DNA from: Streptomyces sp. MST-110588
GTDB lineage: Bacteria > Actinomycetota > Actinomycetes > Streptomycetales > Streptomycetaceae
Direction: 5' to 3'
Assembly (NCBI RefSeq): GCF_022695595.1
Contig: NZ_CP074380.1
Location: 4,686,501 to 4,750,500, forward strand
Length of the DNA stretch: 64,000 nucleotides
Position numbers and translations under genes: made by a program. Below the pieces are notes generated by a model that saw nothing but the letters and a program-made list of their open reading frames with translations, was not told the DNA's origin and did no database searches. Positions 17,188 through 26,602 of this stretch are shown here, one piece after another; the stretch's first letter is position 1; each line of letters starts with the position of its first letter.

Positions 17188-18599
17188 GTGGATCGGGAGA
17201 CGGAGCCAGGGGCGGGGCGCAGGGCGGGGCGAGACCCGGAGCGGGGCGCGGGAGCGGCTCCGTACGGGGAGTCGGGCGGGCTGCTGACGATCGGCGCCTT
17301 CTCCCGCGCCTCGCGGCTGACGCCGAAGGCCCTGCGCCTTTACGACGAGCTGCGGCTGCTGCCGCCCGCCCGTGTCGACCCGGTGACCGGCTACCGGCTC
17401 TACACCCCCGCCCAACTGGAGCGGGCCCGGCTGGTGGCCTGGCTGCGCCGGCTCGGGATGCCGTTGGCGCGTATCCGTGAGGTGTGCGCGTACGGGCCCA
17501 GGGGTGCCGCCGAGGAGATCGCCGCCTACTGGGCGCAGGTCGAAGCCGACACCGCGGCCCGCCGTGACCTGGCCGCCTTCCTCGTCGACCAGTTGAACAG
17601 GAAGGACACCATCACGATGCCCACACCACCCGTACCGTTCCCGGTGCCGTCGTCCGGCCAGCAGGCAGATGGGTCGCAGGGCGCCGGGCCGCAGGATCCG
17701 CGGCGGACTGTGGCGCGGATCCCGCTGCGCATCCGGTACGCCGCCCGGTCGGACATCGGTCTGCTGCGGGAGAGCAACCAGGACACGGCGTACGCGGGGG
17801 AGCGGCTGCTCGCCGTGGCCGACGGGTACGGCGCTGCCGGTGACTCGGCGGGCGCCGCGGCTGTTGAGGCGCTGCGGGCCTTGGAGGACGCGGCGGGAAC
17901 CGGTGATCCGGGCGGGCCGCGGAACGCGGATCTCCGAGCCGCGGACCGCCAGGCCGCCGATTTCCAAGCTGCCAGTCTCCAAGCCGCTGATCTTCAAGCC
18001 GCTGACCTGCTGAACGCGCTTCAGGACGCGGTCGAGCAGGCGCACCGCTCCGTACGGGAGTTGGCGGTGCCCGGGGCCGGGGCCGGGGCGGGAGTCGGCA
18101 CCGGGGCCGGGGCCAGGGGTGAGTCCGAGGTCGGGGCCGGGCCTGGGGTCGCCGCTTCGGGGACCACCCTCACCGCCATGTTCTGGACCGGCTCACAACT
18201 CGCCCTCGTCCACGTCGGTGACTCGCGCGCCTACCTGCTCCGCGGCGGCCGGCTCTTCCGGATCACCCACGACCACACCCACGTCCAGTCGCTGGTCGAC
18301 GAGGGCCGGCTCACCCCCGACGAGGCCCTGACCCACCCCAACGTGCCCTGTTGCTGCGCGCGTTGGGATCCGACGATCCAAGCGCCGACCTGCGGCTGCA
18401 CCGGGCCGCCGCCGGCGACCGCTATCTGCTGTGCTCCGACGGCCTGTCCGCCGTGGCGCCGGCCGACGGCATCCGGCGCGCCCTGATCGGTGCGGACGGC
18501 CCCGAGCAGGCCGTACGTGACCTGATCGCCCTGGCTCACGCGTCCGGCGCACCGGACAACGTGAGCTGTGTGGTCGCGGATGTGGAGGCGGCTGCGTAG
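17188..18599 (+). pseudogene. MerR-PP2C phosphatase fusion, one-base frameshift
   Basis: If one base is restored near 18342 this encodes about 470 residues. A MerR winged helix (about residues 32-100) is joined by a linker to a PP2C-type Ser/Thr phosphatase domain. PP2C landmarks are RSDIGLLRESNQDT (188-200), LLAVADGYGAAGDS (metal Asp), GTTLTAMFWTGSQLALVHVGDSRAYL, then, after the shift, LCSDGLSAV and APDNVSCVVADVE. The usual DGMGGH is altered to DGYGAAG. An insertion of six pentapeptides of the form AADLQ lies at residues 247-276. GAGGAGG eight bases before GTG 17188 fixes the start. The frame breaks where CCAACGTGCC should read one C longer. Without repair the protein stops near 18486 and loses the last metal-binding Asp. 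Confidence 0.8.
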
Positions 18600-18721
18600 C
18601 GGGCGGCGGCGGGAGGACGGGGGCCAGGCCGGTTCCGGGCCGGTCCGGGGCCGGTCCCGGGTCGGCCTTGGTTCCGGCCCGGACCGGTGTCGCCCCGTCC
18701 CCGGCTGCGGCCGGTCCCGGC

Positions 18722-19975
<1,254 letters not shown>

Positions 19976-19987
19976 GCGGGGGTCCTC

Positions 19988-21208
19988 CTACAGAAGGTGC
20001 GGGATGCTGCTCGCCGCCATGGCGACGGCGAGGGCGGTGACGAGGGAGGCGAAAGCGGTGGACAGGGAGCGGGGGCGCAGCCGGGCGGTGAGCCGGTTGC
20101 CGAGGTAGCTGCCGAGCGCGGCGCAGGACGAGAAGACGGCCAGCAGCGGCCAGTCCAGGCCGCCGGCGCCGGCCCGGGTGGCGAACGCCGTCGCGGAGTT
20201 GACGAGGATGACCAGAAGGGAGGTGCCTATGGCGACGGGCATCTCCAGCCCAAGGACCAGGGTCAGGGCCGGTACGACGACGAAGCCACCGCCGACTCCG
20301 AAGAATCCGGTGAGCAGGCCGACCACGGTGGCGGTGCCGGCCACCCGGGCACCGGCGGTGGCGCGGCGGCCGATATCGCCGTGTGCGTCGGCCTCGCTGT
20401 GCGCCCCGGCTGCGGGGTGGGCGGTGGCGGCGGCGTGTGCGGTGGCGTGCGCAGCGGGGTGGGCGGGGACGGGGGCGTCATGGCCATGGGCGGAGGGAGG
20501 AGGCGAAGGACGCGAGGAGGACGGGGACGGGGACGACGGGGACGGGGACGAGCGGCGGGCGGGGGGAATCGCCGCGTCCGGCCTTGTTACGGGTGTGGGT
20601 GCGGGTGCGGGGGCCGGTTCAGGCGGCAGTGCCGGTGCCGACGGCGGTTCCGACGGCGGCGTGGAGTCTGTCGATCCCTCGCCGCTGACGGCCTCCTGTC
20701 GGGCCGTCAGGCCGTGGTCCTTCCCCTCGGCGCCCATTCCGTTCCGCTGCCCGTTTCCTCGGCGGTCACGCCAGGTCCGTACGAGCATCGTCGCGGCCAC
20801 CACGAGCATCAGGCCCGCGAAGGCCGTCATCAGAACGGCCGGGTCCAGGGACGCGCTCCAGCGGGAGCCGATCCAGGTGCCGGCGGTGCCCAGCGCTCCG
20901 AAGGCCAGCCCCGCCGCCCAGCGGACCCGGCCGGCCCGGGCATGGCAGGCTAGGCCGGTGGCCGCGCCGATGGCGACGACGACGAGCGCTCCGGCGGTCG
21001 CCGCGTGCGGGGACTGGTGCAGCAGGTAGACCAGCGCGGGTACGGCCAGGATCGAGCCGCCCCCGCCCAGCGCGCCCAGCAACAGCCCTATGGCGAGCCC
21101 GCACGGGAGCGACAGAACGGCTATGACGGACACGACGCCCCCGGACACGGCTGCCGACAGAGACGTAAGGGACGGGAACGGCGGAAACGGGAAGACGGCC
21201 GGGGACAC
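19988..21208 (-). CDS. TauE/SafE-family sulfite exporter
   Basis: A 406-residue membrane protein of the TauE/SafE family, which exports sulfite or other sulfur anions. Each half begins with the family hallmark glycine-rich helix: LLLGALGGGGSILAVPAL and LLTGFFGVGGGFVVVPAL. Between the two halves is an unusual linker of about 135 residues (about 145-280), rich in Pro/Ser, then in Ala and about ten His, which probably lies in the cytoplasm. The His-rich part could bind metal. GTG 21208 opens the frame, but a GTG at 21133, closer to the first helix, is an alternative. It sits between the GntR and SQR-like genes. Confidence 0.88.
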   Translation of the reverse strand: MSPAVFPFPPFPSLTSLSAAVSGGVVSVIAVLSLPCGLAIGLLLGALGGGGSILAVPALVYLLHQSPHAATAGALVVVAIGAATGLACHARAGRVRWAAGLAFGALGTAGTWIGSRWSASLDPAVLMTAFAGLMLVVAATMLVRTWRDRRGNGQRNGMGAEGKDHGLTARQEAVSGEGSTDSTPPSEPPSAPALPPEPAPAPAPTPVTRPDAAIPPARRSSPSPSSPSPSSSRPSPPPSAHGHDAPVPAHPAAHATAHAAATAHPAAGAHSEADAHGDIGRRATAGARVAGTATVVGLLTGFFGVGGGFVVVPALTLVLGLEMPVAIGTSLLVILVNSATAFATRAGAGGLDWPLLAVFSSCAALGSYLGNRLTARLRPRSLSTAFASLVTALAVAMAASSIPHLL

Positions 21209-21332
21209 AGACGCGGACGGCCGCCCGCGACCATGACGGCCACGACGCCTGCGATCATGACGGGCGAGGCGCCCGTGGTTATGACGGGCGCCGGGCCCGC
21301 CTTCACGCTGCCCCCCGTCACGCTGCCCGCCG

Positions 21333-22118
21333 TCACGACGGGCACGATGCCCGCGGTGCGAGTTCGACGGCCCGGCTGGCGTCGGACCACTCGGCGACGA
21401 AGCTGAACCGGTCGCCGCGTACGACCGTCTCGCGCCACTCCACCGGGCGCTCCCCGGCCCGCCCCAGACGTTCGATGGAGAAGGCTGCTTCGCGGTCGGC
21501 GAGGCCCAGCAGCCACGCCTGCCGGATGTCCGGAAGGAAAGGGTGGATGCGCTCCCGTCCCCCGGTGACCTTCACCCCGCACCGCTGGAGCAACTCCTCG
21601 TACAGCGCGGTGTGCCGGAAGTCGGCGTCGAGCAGGGGTTCGGCGATGTCGGCGGGGAGATAGGCGGTGTCATGGGCGAGCGGTTCACCGTCCGCCAGCC
21701 GCAGCCGCTCCAGGACGATCAGCGGCGCGTCCGGTACGAGTCCCAGGTGCCCGGCCGCCGTCGCGTCGGTCGTCCGCTCCAGCCGCATCACCTCACTGCG
21801 CTGCTCCACACCCTGGTTCTCCAGCTCCCGGAAGAGGCTGTAGAGCGAGCCGAGCGGCTGCTGTATGCGGCGGATGTCCAGCCGGCTGGCGCGCCCGCGT
21901 GCGGCGATGACCAGCCCGTCGGCGCGCAGCCTGCGCAGCGCCTCGCGCACGGTGTGCCGGCTGACCTCGTACTCGCCGGTCAGCCGGTGTTCCGCGGGGA
22001 ACTCCTCGGTGAACGCGCCGGCTTCCATCCGGCGCCGCAGATCGTCGCGGAGCTGCGCCCACAGGGGCAGCGGCGAGTGCCGGTCGAGCGGGCGTGGCCC
22101 GAGGTCTGCTGCCGTCAT
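21333..22118 (-). CDS. GntR-family (HutC-type) regulator
   Basis: A 261-residue repressor. The winged helix (PLWAQLRDDLRRRMEAGAF, then SRHTVREALRRLRADGLV) is at residues 15-80, and the UTRA ligand-binding domain of the HutC subfamily follows (VLERLRLADGEPLAHDTAYL is typical). The start at ATG 22118 has GGAGG eight bases upstream; the frame stays open further upstream but reads through a low-complexity Asp/Pro/Thr tract that is unlikely to be translated. It heads the run GntR-TauE-SQR and diverges from the metallo-beta-lactamase-rhodanese gene, so it probably controls both sides. Confidence 0.88.
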   Translation of the reverse strand: MTAADLGPRPLDRHSPLPLWAQLRDDLRRRMEAGAFTEEFPAEHRLTGEYEVSRHTVREALRRLRADGLVIAARGRASRLDIRRIQQPLGSLYSLFRELENQGVEQRSEVMRLERTTDATAAGHLGLVPDAPLIVLERLRLADGEPLAHDTAYLPADIAEPLLDADFRHTALYEELLQRCGVKVTGGRERIHPFLPDIRQAWLLGLADREAAFSIERLGRAGERPVEWRETVVRGDRFSFVAEWSDASRAVELAPRASCPS

Positions 22119-22139
22119 CGAGGATGCCTCCGCGGGGTT

Positions 22140-22290
22140 CGGGCCGGTATCGGAGCCGGTCTCAGGACCGGTATCAAGGAGCAAAGGAGCGGTATCCGGG
22201 TCGTTTTCAGGGCTGGTATCAGCGTCGGTTCGGGGGTCGGATTCGGGATCGGTTCCGGGATCGGATCCGAGGCCGGATGCGGGCTGGTTC
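22140..22290. repeat. Low-complexity GGNATCxGGNTC tract upstream of GntR
   Basis: About 150 bases of short degenerate repeats containing GGTATC, GGATTC and GGTTCCGG lie between the divergent genes. On the minus strand it reads as Asp-Pro-x-Thr repeats, but no start with a ribosome site precedes it. Confidence 0.6.
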
Positions 22291-22387
22291 CGGGGCCGTG
22301 ACCAGGGGCTCGGGGCAGAGCCCCGGGGCGGGCGGCCGGGGACGGGTGGCCAGGGGCCGGGTTGTCGCCGTCTGGCGAGATTGCTTA

Positions 22388-22399
22388 ATGTACGTACAT
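22388..22399. promoter_or_regulatory. Candidate GntR operator (ATGTACGTACAT)
   Basis: A perfect 12-bp palindrome stands in a locally AT-rich stretch 73 bases before the metallo-beta-lactamase gene and 270 bases before the divergent GntR. It is a plausible operator for the adjacent HutC-type regulator. Confidence 0.5.
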
Positions 22400-22471
22400 C
22401 CGTGCATCCGCACAACAACCCTGCCGGCCCATGTGAGTTCTCGCGGGACCGGCGAGCCCCGGAGGTCGACC

Positions 22472-23884
22472 GTGCACTTCGCGCAGTACTACCTCGACTG
22501 CCTCTCCCAGGCGTCGTACCTGATCGGTGACCGGAGCACCGGACGCGCCGTCCTCGTGGACCCGCGCCGCGACATCGACGACTATCTGCACGACGCGCAG
22601 GCGGCGGGGCTGCGGATCGAGCTGATCATCGAGACCCACTTCCACGCCGACTTCCTCTCCGGCCACCTGGAGCTGGCGCGGGCGACCGGGGCCGACATCT
22701 GCTTCGGCGAGGCCGCCGAGACCGGCTACCCGATCCGCCGTCTGCGGGACGGCGAACGGATCACACTGGGCGAGCTGACGCTGACCGTGCTGGCCACCCC
22801 CGGCCACACCCCCGAATCCATCTGCGTCGTCGTCCACGAGCACCCCGACGACGCCGTTCCGTACGGAGTGCTGACCGGCGACACGCTCTTCGTCGGCGAC
22901 GTCGGGCGGCCCGATCTGCTCACCGCGGCCGGACTGAGCGCCGAGGAGATGGCCGGGCACCTGTACCGGTCGCTGCACGGCAAGCTCCTCACCCTGCCCG
23001 ACGCCACCCGGGTCTTCCCCGCCCACGGCGCGGGCTCGGCCTGCGGACGCAACCTCTCGACCGAGATCACCTCGACCATCGGCGACCAACGCCGGCTGAA
23101 CTACGCGCTCCAGCCCATGCCCGAGGCCGACTTCATCCGCCTGGTCACCGCCGGACAGCCCGCCACCCCCGGCTACTTCGCACACGACGCGGCACTCAAC
23201 CGTGACGGTCACCCCCTCCTGGACGCCTCACCTCCCCCTGCCCTCACTCTCGACGCGGCACTGGCCGCCCGTACGGACCAGGGCGCCGTCTTCCTGGACA
23301 CCCGCCCCCTCGCCGCCTACACCGAGGCCCACTTCGCCGGGTCCCTGCACGCCGGACTGAGCACCCGCTTCGCCGAGTACGCGGGCAGCGTGGTGGCTCC
23401 CGGCACCCCGATCGTCCTGGTCAGCGATCCGGGCACGGAACGCGAGGCACGTGTCCGCCTGGGCCGCATCGGCTACGACCATGTACTGGGCCACCTGCCC
23501 GACCCGGCCGCGACCCTCGCCGCTCACCCCGGTCTGGCGGCCACTACGCGCCGTATCCGCCCGGACGAACTGACCACCGTGACCGACGAGGCGCGCCGCG
23601 GCCGTTCGAAGGCACGACCGGTCGTCCAGTTGATCGATGTGCGCAACCCCGCCGAATACGCCGCGGGCGCCTTACCGAACGCCGTCAACCTCCCTCTGGC
23701 CACCCTCGCGGCCCAGGCCGATCACCACCTCGTTCCCGGCGACCCGGTCGTCCTCTACTGCCGCAGCGGCAACCGCTCCGTGATCGCCGCCTCCCTCCTG
23801 GAAGCCCGTGGGTTCCAGGACGTCTGCGACATCGTCGGCGGATATGAGGCCATCATCACCACCGATCAGGGCTCCGCGGCCTGA
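22472..23884 (+). CDS. MBL-fold persulfide dioxygenase-like protein with two rhodanese domains
   Basis: A 470-residue fusion. The N-terminal metallo-beta-lactamase domain has the metal ligands THFHADFLSGH, then HTPESICVVV, GDTLFVGDVGRPDL and FPAHG, as in ETHE1-type persulfide dioxygenases, which oxidise glutathione or other low-molecular persulfides to sulfite. Two rhodanese domains follow. The first lacks a catalytic Cys; the second has LYCRSGNRS with the active Cys, so it can move sulfane sulfur. GGAGG six bases before GTG 22472 fixes the start. It is divergent from GntR-TauE-SQR, giving a complete sulfide to persulfide to sulfite to export scheme. Confidence 0.9.
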   Translation: MHFAQYYLDCLSQASYLIGDRSTGRAVLVDPRRDIDDYLHDAQAAGLRIELIIETHFHADFLSGHLELARATGADICFGEAAETGYPIRRLRDGERITLGELTLTVLATPGHTPESICVVVHEHPDDAVPYGVLTGDTLFVGDVGRPDLLTAAGLSAEEMAGHLYRSLHGKLLTLPDATRVFPAHGAGSACGRNLSTEITSTIGDQRRLNYALQPMPEADFIRLVTAGQPATPGYFAHDAALNRDGHPLLDASPPPALTLDAALAARTDQGAVFLDTRPLAAYTEAHFAGSLHAGLSTRFAEYAGSVVAPGTPIVLVSDPGTEREARVRLGRIGYDHVLGHLPDPAATLAAHPGLAATTRRIRPDELTTVTDEARRGRSKARPVVQLIDVRNPAEYAAGALPNAVNLPLATLAAQADHHLVPGDPVVLYCRSGNRSVIAASLLEARGFQDVCDIVGGYEAIITTDQGSAA

Positions 23885-24121
23885 CCCCCCGCCTGCCGCG
23901 CCCTGACGCAGCGAGCCGGCGCGGCGGCGGCACATCCAGCGCCGCTGGGACATGGCGCGGCGCGGGGACGTCGCGCGGCGCGGGCTCCGGTCCCACCGGG
24001 CCCGCCAAAGGCGCCCGCAGCGGTGCGGCGATACGGGTACGGCCGCGGCGGACAGGGGGCCCGGCGGCCCGTACAGCGGTCGTTCAGCGGTCGTTGATCC
24101 TTGATCTACAGGCTCGTCGGT

Positions 24122-24634
24122 ATGTTGCGTCGTGTTACCCCTCAGCAAGCCGGTACCCAGCGGGAAGCGGAAGGTCTGCCGCTCGCGCTCACTTGGACCG
24201 GCGAACCCGGACGTGTGGAGCGGCTCACCCACGGCATGCTCCTGGACCAGGCCGCCCGCGCCACCACCGCACTCAGGCGCCTGGGCGTCCGCGACGGGGA
24301 CCGGGTGGCGGTCCATCTGCCGCTGGTGCCCGAGTCCGTGATCGCCACGATGGCCTGTGGCCGCCTGGGCGCCGTACGCACCTCGCTGCCCGTCTCGGCG
24401 ACCGCCGCCGAACTCGCGGACCTCACGAAGCAGTGCGGGGCCCGGGTAGTGATCACCGCGAACGCCGGGTTCTGGGACGGCGCGGTACGGCCCGTCAAGC
24501 CCGTGCTGGACCGGGCGCTGCGCCGGGACTGCCCTGACGTACGGTCCGTCCTGGTCGTCAACCGCTCCGCCCGCCCGGTGGCCTGGACCCCGGGCCGTGA
24601 CCACTGGTGGCACGAGGCACTGGCCACCCGCTGA
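24122..24634 (+). CDS. AMP-binding (acyl-CoA synthetase) N-terminal stub
   Basis: A 170-residue protein resembling only the first part of acetyl/acyl-CoA synthetases: LTHGMLLDQAARATTALRRL, DGDRVAVHLPLVPESVIAT and GAVRTSLPVSATAAELADL. It stops before the P-loop-like TSGTTG motif, so it lacks the ATP-binding and catalytic lid regions and cannot adenylate on its own. Family members are usually 500-650 residues. The downstream 190 bases hold no continuation in any frame. It may be a shortened remnant or a small conserved protein with a new role; the intact frame and good codon use favour the latter. An in-frame TTG at 24101 is an alternative start. Confidence 0.65.
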   Translation: MLRRVTPQQAGTQREAEGLPLALTWTGEPGRVERLTHGMLLDQAARATTALRRLGVRDGDRVAVHLPLVPESVIATMACGRLGAVRTSLPVSATAAELADLTKQCGARVVITANAGFWDGAVRPVKPVLDRALRRDCPDVRSVLVVNRSARPVAWTPGRDHWWHEALATR

Positions 24635-24821
24635 CCCGCCCGGCACAGGGACAGACAGCGGCACAGGGACCGACGTCGGTTCGGTGGCGGGCGTCTGCAC
24701 GTGACCGGACACCGGTACGGGATCGGTCATCGGTACGGGACCAGGGAGCGCTACGGGAGCGAGCGGCGGTACGGGGATGCGGCCCGCCGTCGGCCGGTCC
24801 GGACGGCCGTACCCTGGAGGG

Positions 24822-25016
24822 GTGAGCAACGCCCCTGAACCTGCCCCCGGCACCCGCCCCGACCCGGCCGCCGCCCTGGTCTTCGACGACCCGCTGAGCC
24901 GGCCGTCCCGCGATGACACCGACCACGGCTGGGGCGAGCGGCCGGCCACGGGCAGTGGCGACAGCGCCGCCGACCTGGCCCGCTTCCTGGACGAGAAGCC
25001 GCCGCACCACATCTGA
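24822..25016 (+). CDS. Small conserved acidic protein
   Basis: A 64-residue protein ending ADLARFLDEKPPHHI, with the acidic middle segment VFDDPLSRPSRDDTDHGWG. It has no membrane segment and no motif I can name. I recall similar short proteins in other streptomycetes next to mscL, which supports it being real. GTG 24822 directly follows GGAGG with hardly any spacing; together with a TACCCT sequence just upstream this may mean a leaderless message. An ATG at 24777 opens the frame earlier, but that part has no family likeness. Confidence 0.6.
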   Translation: MSNAPEPAPGTRPDPAAALVFDDPLSRPSRDDTDHGWGERPATGSGDSAADLARFLDEKPPHHI

Positions 25017-25194
25017 CCCCGGTCACCGACCGCCTGCCCGGCTGCCGGGGCTACGGTTTCGGCGTCGGGTGCCGGGGTGGCCCGCGCCCGGGCCACCGCT
25101 CCTGGGACATCGCAACGGCCTCGTACCATCGCTGCCGCCGAGGCCACCGCTGCCGCTGTGGCTTCTGCCGGTGGTGTCGGTGTTGTCGGTGCAG

Positions 25195-25746
25195 TCAGTT
25201 CTGTTGGTGCGGTGTCTTCCGGGTCGCCGCGGCGCCTGCGCCGGTTCCATCGGAAAGGGCACCGGAAGCGGCGGAAGCCGGGCCCCGAACGGCGGCGGAA
25301 CCATCGCGGCCCGCCAGGAGCGCGTCGCGGATCTCGATCAGCAGCTCGACCTCGGTCGGGTCCGCCGGGGCCGCGGGCACCACCGGCTTCCTCGCCTCCT
25401 GAAGCGCCTTCCATTTGTTCATCGGCAGGATCATCAGGAAGTACACGACCGCCGCGGTGATCAGGAAGGTCAGCGCGGCGCTGAGCACCGAGCCCCACAG
25501 GATGTAGATGCCGTCGGTGAACTCGCCGGTTTTGGGGTCCTTCGGGCAGGTCGTCAGGCACGCCTTGTAGTGGTCGAGGTTCTGCGAGCCGAGCGCGCCG
25601 ACCACCGGGCTGATCACGCCTTTGACCACGGCGTTGACGATGTTGGTGAACGCCGCACCGACGACCACGGCGACCGCGAGCTCGATCACGTTGCCGCGCA
25701 TCAGGAATTCCCTGAAGCCCGTGAGTACGCCCTTCTTCCCGCTCAC
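25195..25746 (-). CDS. mscL: Large-conductance mechanosensitive channel MscL
   Basis: A 183-residue channel that opens under membrane tension to release solutes in hypo-osmotic shock. The N-terminal helix GFREFLMRGNVIELAVAVVV and the pore-lining first membrane helix (VVVGAAFTNIVNAVVKGVI) match MscL. The periplasmic loop (about residues 55-85) is longer than in E. coli and has two Cys (ACLTTCP). The second helix is SAALTFLITAAVVYFLMILP, followed by a cytoplasmic helix. The C-terminal tail of about 45 residues, Ala/Gly-rich, is longer than usual. GTG 25746 is the likely start. A truncated SAF-type gene lies just upstream. Confidence 0.95.
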   Translation of the reverse strand: MSGKKGVLTGFREFLMRGNVIELAVAVVVGAAFTNIVNAVVKGVISPVVGALGSQNLDHYKACLTTCPKDPKTGEFTDGIYILWGSVLSAALTFLITAAVVYFLMILPMNKWKALQEARKPVVPAAPADPTEVELLIEIRDALLAGRDGSAAVRGPASAASGALSDGTGAGAAATRKTPHQQN

Positions 25747-25857
25747 CTGAAACCCCGCCTTCCCACGTATCGCGCACACAGCGGGCGGTGCATCGCTGGA
25801 TGGCACCGCCGCCTACGTCAGCCTGGGGTGTGGCCGGCGCGGCTGTCCAATCGTGGG

Positions 25858-26127
25858 TCATGGCTGCCCCCGCTCCGGCTCGGCCGCCGCCGGGCAGCCC
25901 GCCGCGGCTTCCGTGCGCAGCTCCCCGCGCGGTGTCGCGGCGGCCAGTGCGGCTGCCGTCACCGCCAGCCCGGTGACCACCGCCCGCCGTCGCCGCCGTA
26001 CGGCCCGGCGCAGCCGGTGCCGCCCGCCGCCCGTCCGCAGCGGCGCGAACCCCGGCACGTCGTACGGCGGAGGTGCGGGTGGCGGTTGTTCATAGGCCAG
26101 GGAAGACAGGTCGGCCAGGGAGGACAA
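25858..26127 (-). pseudogene. Truncated SAF/CpaB-like membrane protein gene
   Basis: The 89 visible residues have the organisation of the Streptomyces SAF-domain (CpaB-like) protein usually found next to mscL: a Pro-rich start ending DVPGFAPLR, a strongly basic patch (RHRLRRAVRRRRRAVV) and one membrane helix (TGLAVTAAALAAA). The frame then ends after about 20 Ala/Glu-rich residues, without the roughly 100-residue SAF domain expected outside the membrane. Only 110 bases separate it from mscL, so the missing part has been deleted rather than frame-shifted. It starts at a TTG, with no clear ribosome site. The link to the SAF family rests on memory of that N-terminus. Confidence 0.45.
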
Positions 26128-26144
26128 GGAATCCGAAGAAGCCG

Positions 26145-26209
26145 GGATCCCGAAGAACCTGAGGATCCCAAGGATCCCGAAGAACCCGGGGATCCCGAGG
26201 ATCCCAAGG
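26145..26209. repeat. GATCCC(G/A)AAG-type repeats
   Basis: Five or six spaced GATCCC motifs, each followed by GAAGAAC, GAGG or AAGG, form a degenerate array of about 10-15 bp units. Confidence 0.7.
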
Positions 26210-26520
26210 AGGGAGGAGGCAGGACGGTGGGGTCGGGGAGGACGGGCGCGCCCGGGAGGGCGGACGGCCCGGGAAGGGCGGGGAAGCCGGGGAGCGCGGA
26301 GGTGGGGGCGGGCGTGGGGGTGGACGTACGGATCAAGGGAATCACCGCCTGCGTGGGGAACGTGCCTCGAACGGTCCCCACCGTGCCCGACTTCGCGAAA
26401 TCCCGCTCCGGCCTGTGCGTTACCAGCCGGTTGTGGACAACTTCGTCACCCTCCCGAGCCCATCGCACCGCAAGCCCAGCGCCGAGGTGGGGCGACGAAG
26501 CCGCCTGCTGACCATTCCAC

Positions 26521-26586
26521 AGGCCGCCCGCAGGCCACCCGCAGGCCGCCCGCAGGCCGCCCGCGGACTTCCCGCAGACCGCCCGC
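26521..26586. repeat. 11-bp tandem repeat, 6 copies
   Basis: The unit AGGCCGCCCGC is present six times (three exact, three with one to four changes), ending 17 bases before the stop of MTA phosphorylase. Confidence 0.85.
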
Positions 26587-26602
26587 AGTGCGCCGGCCTG
26601 TG

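Larger units (their letters stand above)
26128..26602. other. Repeat-rich intergenic region
   Basis: About 475 bases contain no supportable gene. They hold GATCCC-rich repeats (26145-26209), one exact Streptomyces DnaA box (TTGTCCACA on the minus strand, 26432-26440) and six 11-bp repeats directly after the MTA phosphorylase gene (26521-26586). Confidence 0.6.

Noticed and set aside
22119..22418. Longer N-terminus for the GntR protein (Asp/Pro/Thr repeats)
   Set aside because: No ribosome site at the upstream starts, and GGAGG stands directly before ATG 22118.
26145..26586. Repeat arrays as a possible CRISPR
   Set aside because: Units are 10-11 bp without unique spacers, and no cas genes are present.
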